Shown piece by piece: positions 59,727 to 64,000 of a stretch of 64,000 nucleotides of DNA. Within the stretch, counting starts at the first letter, position 1, and each line of letters starts with the position of its first letter. This DNA comes from Natronorubrum sediminis (GTDB lineage: Archaea; Halobacteriota; Halobacteria; Halobacteriales; Natrialbaceae). A program made the position numbers and the translations under genes. The stretch covers positions 186,001-250,000 of the forward strand of contig NZ_FNWL01000004.1 in NCBI RefSeq assembly GCF_900108095.1, written 5' to 3'. Under the pieces are notes generated by a model that was not told where the DNA came from, did not search any database, and was given only the letters and a program-made list of their open reading frames with translations.

Positions 59727-60332
59727 TTAGTTCCCTCCGTTTCCGATTACGTCGTCGTCGTTTTCGTCGTCGACGTCGTTATCGAAGTCGTCGTCATCGT
59801 CGACGTCATCCTCGAAGTCGTCGTCATCATCCAGATCGTCATCGTCCAGGTCATCGTCCTCGAGGTCGTCATCATCGTCGACATCGTCGTCTGGCTCCGC
59901 AGCGTCGTCCAGGGACGTGCTGAGGAGGTTGAGATCCGGACTCAACATCGAAGCGTCTTCGCTGATCGTCCCGGTGTCACCGGCGCTCAGCTGCTGACCG
60001 TCGGCGAACAGGAACGTCGTAATTCCCGCTTCTTCTCCGATATCGTAACGGATGATGTGGCCGCCCCACTCGTCGGGCTGGCTGATCTCGTCGACGGTCT
60101 CGTCGTCGTCTTGGAGGATGTTGACCGTCGTACTCGTTTCGAGTACCGCGATGACGCTGAAGTCCGCGCCGGGATAGTAGTTGTTCGCGAAGACGGCTAC
60201 TCGATCCGACTCCTGTGCGCCCACGGTGGCGGTGCCAAATCCGGCCGTTCCGAGCGCAAGCGCACCCGTTGCGAGGGCACTCTTGGCCATGAACGACCGT
60301 CTCGAGTCGCCAGTTTGATCTTGGTTGCTCAT
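59727..60332 (-). CDS. Cluster paralogue A (Tat-exported, Asp-rich tail)
   Basis: 201 residues. A Tat signal (SRRSFMAKSALATGALALGTAGF, twin Arg, then a cleavable core ending at VGAQ) is followed by the shared domain (VAVFANNYYPGADFSVIAVLETSTTVNILQDDDETVDEISQPDEWGGHIIRYDIGEEAGITTFLFADGQQLSAGDTGTISEDASML) and an Asp-rich tail of about 50 residues (DDDVDDDDDLEDDD...), which could bind Ca2+ or Mg2+ outside the cell. First gene in the paralogue operon. Family not recognised. Confidence 0.82.
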   Translation of the reverse strand: MSNQDQTGDSRRSFMAKSALATGALALGTAGFGTATVGAQESDRVAVFANNYYPGADFSVIAVLETSTTVNILQDDDETVDEISQPDEWGGHIIRYDIGEEAGITTFLFADGQQLSAGDTGTISEDASMLSPDLNLLSTSLDDAAEPDDDVDDDDDLEDDDLDDDDLDDDDDFEDDVDDDDDFDNDVDDENDDDVIGNGGN

Positions 60333-61290
60333 TTGTCTCTCACGCCCCTTACGGGACAGACAAGAGTACCCCCAGTTTCCAGATTAACACCGACGACTGT
60401 TCCTTCTCATATCAATGAATTTCCTTCGGGGCAATCAGGCGTGCAGAATACCCCTCGATTGCTCTGTAATTCGGTGTTCACGTCAAATCACACCGATAAC
60501 TCATCGATTGAAACTGTCTCGGATCCATCAAACTATATTCCGACGACGGTGATGCCAACCACTCGACATAGCCACAACCGCCGCTAAAACACGTGATTGC
60601 GTCGTTCTAACGAGGTGAGGATCACCGGCTCACGGAGGTCGCTCACCGATGGCATTTTGTACAGTTTCTCGCCGGTCAATTCCCATCTAACCGCTAGTTA
60701 GCTCTCGGACACCCCTCACTAGTGAGTCGTTCCATGGACGTGACGTGAAACGGCGTTTCACTCGAGATAGCGGGCGTACATTACCGTCATTGGCCACACA
60801 GAGGCGAGCGTCGGCTGGAAACGAACTCCTTCTGATTTAACGGTTCGAAACGACCGTGTTACACGTCGCCAACTGTTTATTCTGCCGACAATCGAAGAAC
60901 GTGCCACGTCAGTTGTTCATACTGAATTACGAACTGGTAACTACGATCTCATCCTCGAGCGAAAAACACGCCCTCACGGCTCGAGGTGCGCCTCTCCGGC
61001 TGTTTCGTCTTCGCGTCCGACGGTGTGCGTTCCCCTCCGTTCCGATGAAACGAAACGAGCGGTTGACTCAGCGTCTCATCGCACGATCTCGCCTCACAAC
61101 CGTCTGCCGACACCAGAATACCGACAGTACGTGCCAGTGGTAGCGGTGGTGGTCGTACCGGTTGGTGGTAGTCGTGGTGGTGAACACGTCTCGAGCAGTC
61201 CGTACTCGCTTGGCTCGCGCCGATGAGGTAGTTTTTGCCAGCGCTGGCGACAACGGAAGGGTTTACACGCTCCGCACGATTGTCTCGCGC
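60333..61290. other. Gene-poor region before serA
   Basis: 958 bases without a gene I can support, AT-richer than average. Open frames here (the longest about 95 codons, 60856-61143) have a mixed, Arg/Cys-rich composition unlike halophile proteins. It must hold the promoter of the paralogue cluster on one side and of serA on the other. Near 61136-61182 is a G-rich run of GGT/GGTGGT units. The stretch TTTACAC (about 61262-61268) is a good serA TATA candidate. Confidence 0.55.
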
Positions 61291-62877
61291 ATGAAGGTAC
61301 TCGTCACGGATCCGATCGCTGATGCGGGTCTGGACGTTCTCAGAGATGCCGGCCACGAGGTCGAGACTGGCTACGAACTCGAGGGTGGGGAACTGCTCGA
61401 GGCCGTATCTGACGCCCACGGACTGATCGTCCGCTCGGGAACCGAAGTCACCGAAGAAGTCCTCGAGGCGGCCGAAGAACTCGCGATCGTCGGCCGAGCA
61501 GGGATCGGCGTCGACAACATCGACATCGAGGCTGCGACCGACGAGGGGATCATCGTCGCGAACGCGCCCGAAGGAAACGTTCGCGCGGCCGCCGAACACA
61601 CCGTCGCGATGACGTTCGCCGCCGCTCGTTCGATCCCGCAGGCACACATTCGCCTGAAAAACGGCGAGTGGGCGAAAAGCGACTATCTCGGTGCCGAACT
61701 CGACAGCAAGACGCTCGGCGTCGTCGGCCTCGGACGCGTCGGCCAGGAAGTCGCCAAGAAACTCGACTCGCTGGGCATGGACATCGTCGCGTTCGACCCC
61801 TACATCTCCGAGGAGCGCGCCGACCGACTCGGTGCCGAACTCGTCGAGTTCGAGGAGTGTCTCGAGCGCGGCGACTTCGTCACCATCCACACGCCGCTGA
61901 CGCCCGAGACGGAGGGCATGATCGGCGAAGACGAACTCGACCTGCTCGAGGACGGCTACATCGTCAACGTCGGCCGGGGCGGCATCATCCAGGAAGACGC
62001 TCTCGCCGCGAAGGTCGAAGACGGCACGCTCGCCGGCGCTGCACTCGACGTCTTCGCCGAAGAGCCACTGCCGGTCGACTCGTCGCTGCTCGAGCACGAA
62101 GACGTCATCGTCACGCCCCACCTCGGTGCCTCGACGGAGGCGGCCCAGGAGAACGTCGCAACCTCGACGGCCGAACAGGTCGTCGCTGCGATCGCGGGCG
62201 AACCGGTCATGAACGCCCTCAACGCACCCTCGATCGACGAGAGCGCGTTCCCGCGCCTCGAGCCCTACATCGAAATTGCCGACACCGCGGGCAAGGTCGC
62301 CGCACAGTTACTCGACGGTCGAATCGAGCGCGTCGAAATCACGTACGAAGGCGACATCGCCGACGAGGACGTCGAGTTCGTTACCGCGAGTGCACTCAAG
62401 GGCGTCTTCGAACCCCTCGAGTGGCAGGTCAACGCGGTCAACGCCCCCCAGATCGCGGAGGACCGCGGCGTCGACGTCACCGAGTCCAAGACGCGACAGG
62501 CAGCCGACTTCCAGAGTCTGATCTCGGTCACCGTCGGCAACGATGACGACGAAGTCGCGGTCGACGGCACCCTCTTCGCTGGCGACGATCCACGGATCGT
62601 TCGCGTCGACGGCTACCGCGTCGACGCCATCCCGCACGGAAAGATGGTCGTCACGCGAAACACCGACGAACCCGGCGTCATCGGCCTTATCGGGAGCGTC
62701 ATGGGCGAACACGGCGTCAACATCGCCGGCATGTTCAACGCTCGCGAAACCCACGGCGGCGAGGCCCTGACCGTCTACAACGTCGACAGTCAGGTTCCCG
62801 ACGCCGCGAAGGAGGACCTCGAGTCCGACGATCGGATCATCGGCATCGACTACATTACGCTGAACGGACAGGTCTGA
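61291..62877 (+). CDS. serA: D-3-phosphoglycerate dehydrogenase
   Basis: 528 residues, the long form. Domains: substrate/NAD+-binding (VLVTDPIADAGLDVL, VRSGTEVTEEVLE, the Rossmann GVVGLGRVGQEVAKKL at about 145), the catalytic Arg/Glu/His set (VNVGRGGIIQED, ..., TPHLGASTEAAQENVA), an intervening ASB-type domain (about 315-450) and a C-terminal ACT domain (VTRNTDEPGVIGLIGSVMGEHGVNIAGM) that is typical for serine feedback. Start ATG 61291 (MKVLVTDPIADAG). Followed by a T-run at 62896-62902. Confidence 0.97.
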   Translation: MKVLVTDPIADAGLDVLRDAGHEVETGYELEGGELLEAVSDAHGLIVRSGTEVTEEVLEAAEELAIVGRAGIGVDNIDIEAATDEGIIVANAPEGNVRAAAEHTVAMTFAAARSIPQAHIRLKNGEWAKSDYLGAELDSKTLGVVGLGRVGQEVAKKLDSLGMDIVAFDPYISEERADRLGAELVEFEECLERGDFVTIHTPLTPETEGMIGEDELDLLEDGYIVNVGRGGIIQEDALAAKVEDGTLAGAALDVFAEEPLPVDSSLLEHEDVIVTPHLGASTEAAQENVATSTAEQVVAAIAGEPVMNALNAPSIDESAFPRLEPYIEIADTAGKVAAQLLDGRIERVEITYEGDIADEDVEFVTASALKGVFEPLEWQVNAVNAPQIAEDRGVDVTESKTRQAADFQSLISVTVGNDDDEVAVDGTLFAGDDPRIVRVDGYRVDAIPHGKMVVTRNTDEPGVIGLIGSVMGEHGVNIAGMFNARETHGGEALTVYNVDSQVPDAAKEDLESDDRIIGIDYITLNGQV

Positions 62878-62895
62878 GGTCTCAATCGGCGAAGG

Positions 62896-62902
62896 TTTTT
62901 TT
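62896..62902 (+). terminator. T-run terminator of serA
   Basis: Seven T in a row 19 bases after the serA stop codon, a typical archaeal transcription end. Confidence 0.55.
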
Positions 62903-63230
62903 CGCGACTCTTCGTTCGTCGCCCGTCCCGTTTCGGCTCAGATTCGATGCCCGTCAGGGCGTGCGGGAAGCGTTCGGAGGCAGTTTCGACAGTACGTATA
63001 GCAGTGGTCGTTCGTCGTCTCACAAACCCGGCAGGTAACCGGCTTCTCGAATGTCCTGCGAGAACTCATCGTCGATGGCTCCACCCGCGATTGCAATAGC
63101 GTCCGCGCTCACGCTTGCAAGGCTGCGCGGAAACCGCCGCGGGGACGCGCTCTCTGCGTGTGATAGGTCGGTTTGCCAGCACACAGCGTTATCTACGTCG
63201 GCGGTCGAGACCCAACTCGAGGGACGACCC
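62903..63230. other. Intergenic region, no gene seen
   Basis: About 330 bases between serA and the next small membrane gene. In-frame codons upstream of ATG 63231 exist but are Arg/Ala/Ser-rich and unlike the gene itself, so I leave them out. No RNA gene is visible. Confidence 0.45.
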
Positions 63231-63500
63231 ATGTCATGTGCACACCATCCAGACGAACCCGACTCGACGCCAAGTTCCGAATCGGACGCGGCGGAGATGC
63301 AGTGGATGCTCCGCAAGGGAATCGCCCTCGCACTCATCTCCATCGTTGCCTTGCTCGTCTTGATCGTCGGGCTCGACGTGATGACGGGCTTGATCGACCT
63401 CTCGCTCGGAACCGGGCAACTCGCCCTCGGTGGCGTCCTCGTCATCCTCTCGCTGGTCGTCATCGGCTTCGCGTGGCCGTCCGACGACCGAGAGGAGTGA
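63231..63500 (+). CDS. Small two-helix membrane protein
   Basis: 89 residues from ATG 63231 (MSCAHHPDEPDSTPSSESD). An N-terminal polar part with Cys-Ala-His-His is followed by helix 1 (GIALALISIVALLVLIVGLDV) and helix 2 (LALGGVLVILSLVVIGFAW), ending in acidic DDREE. A small halophile membrane protein of unknown function. It may be co-transcribed with hisI, 139 bases downstream. Confidence 0.75.
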   Translation: MSCAHHPDEPDSTPSSESDAAEMQWMLRKGIALALISIVALLVLIVGLDVMTGLIDLSLGTGQLALGGVLVILSLVVIGFAWPSDDREE

Positions 63501-63639
63501 TCGCCGCCGTCCTGAACGGCCGCTGAATACGACGTTCGGATTTTGCTTCTCGAGTGTCCCGAGTACACGCTAGCACCCCGCCATCCCCGGGCGAGCGCCG
63601 TGGCAAAAGACCTATCGCCCTTCCAGACAACCATCGCAT

Positions 63640-64000
63640 ATGGACGACGCCGTTGCGGTCGACTTCGGCGAGGACGGACTCGTCCCTGCCGTCGCACAGG
63701 ACGCGACGTCGGGCGAGGTGCTCATGCTCGCGTACGTCTCGCCCGAGGCGCTCGAGCGCACGCGCGAGACGGGTGTCGCACACTATTATTCCCGAAGCCG
63801 CGAGGAACTGTGGCAAAAGGGCAAGACGAGCGGCCACGAACAACACGTCCAGGAGGTTCGCGTCGACTGTGACGCCGATACGTTGCTCTACGTCGTCGAG
63901 CAAGACGGCGGGGCCTGTCACACCGGTTATCGCTCGTGTTTCTATCGCACTATCGAGGGTGAGACGGTCGGCGAACGGGTGTTCGATCCCGACGCAGTCT
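63640..64000 (+). CDS. hisI: Phosphoribosyl-AMP cyclohydrolase (partial at window end)
   Basis: Start ATG 63640 ([21 protein letters not shown]); the frame is still open at 64000 after about 120 codons, and the family is about 120 residues, so little is missing. HisI hydrolyses phosphoribosyl-AMP in histidine synthesis. Visible motifs: [43 protein letters not shown] and the metal cysteines [29 protein letters not shown]. The promoter area contains no clear T-run. The stop lies outside the window. Confidence 0.96.
   Translation, partial: MDDAVAVDFGEDGLVPAVAQDATSGEVLMLAYVSPEALERTRETGVAHYYSRSREELWQKGKTSGHEQHVQEVRVDCDADTLLYVVEQDGGACHTGYRSCFYRTIEGETVGERVFDPDAV

Noticed and set aside
59697-60587. 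Plus-strand open frame of about 296 codons rich in Val/Ile
   Set aside because: It is the antisense of the Asp-rich tail and exported paralogue A; the Val/Ile runs are just complementary GAC/GAT codons.
60856-61143. 95-codon plus-strand frame in the gap before serA
   Set aside because: Arg/Cys/Leu-rich and unlike any halophile protein in the window; no promoter spacing and no motif.
60949-62121. Antisense open frame over serA and its upstream region
   Set aside because: Shadow of serA continuing into the gene-poor gap; no family match.

Overview
The window reads as chromosomal DNA of an extremely halophilic archaeon (class Halobacteria, most likely the Natrialbaceae-type group). The DNA is GC-rich with AT-rich promoter islands. 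The proteins are strongly acidic with Asp/Glu-rich linkers, and exported proteins carry twin-arginine signals. Core genes are archaeal: PolD small subunit, two RFC small subunits, archaeal AlaRS, aIF1A, a TFS-like factor, SAMP2, type 2 IPP isomerase and S26B signal peptidase. Many genes have a TATA-like box about 25-30 bases before the start codon, which suggests leaderless mRNAs. I see no rRNA, tRNA, CRISPR array, insertion sequence or prophage.

Layout. 0-10 kb: DUF5788-like protein, ABC-2 exporter pair, rpiA, a small repeat membrane protein, fni, a DUF1931 histone-fold protein, larB, small zinc proteins, GIY-YIG protein, phosphohexomutase. 10-26 kb: signal peptidase, polD1, a ZIP-like membrane protein, aspartate kinase, tryptophanase, GNAT, SAMP2, a bactofilin-like surface protein, rfcS, a Tat-exported/membrane protein pair, alaS. 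26-38 kb: an AT-rich island with a wHTH plus TumE-like pair, two catalytically degenerate enzymes (alpha/beta hydrolase, AMP-binding), a class I amidotransferase, an EMO-type Fe-S membrane oxidoreductase, a Cmi4-like regulator, a Cas4-like Fe-S protein, TsaC, a glutaredoxin/redoxin operon and a CNNM-type transporter. 38-50 kb: TFS-like factor, thioesterase, a four-domain rhodanese, RfcC-like subunit, a DUF7282-type surface protein, RNase Z, DUF460 protein, aIF1A, a halolysin-like protease and a PucG-type aminotransferase. 50-64 kb: halocyanin, a frameshifted MFS gene, DsrE, the metY-metX operon, membrane proteins, serB, a three-gene paralogue cluster, serA and the start of hisI.

Functional links. 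Amino-acid metabolism recurs: lysC, metY/metX, serB/serA, tnaA, the glyoxylate/serine-type aminotransferase and hisI. Replication parts are scattered (polD1, rfcS, rfcC). Sulfur and redox genes are frequent (rhodanese, DsrE, glutaredoxin/redoxin, SAMP2).

The best candidates for undescribed biology are: (1) the three tandem paralogues between serB and serA, two of them in a 2-base-spaced operon, one Tat-exported with an Asp-rich tail; (2) the wHTH/TumE-like pair behind an inverted repeat at its TATA box; (3) a pair of 3-TM membrane proteins with His-rich tails, 23 kb apart, sharing an ACTC-N6-GAGT promoter palindrome; (4) a run of family members that have lost catalytic residues (Cas4-like, TFS-like, alpha/beta hydrolase, AMP-binding, redoxin, RfcC-like). 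Two minus-strand genes (pucG and dsrE) also have their 3' ends duplicated just downstream.
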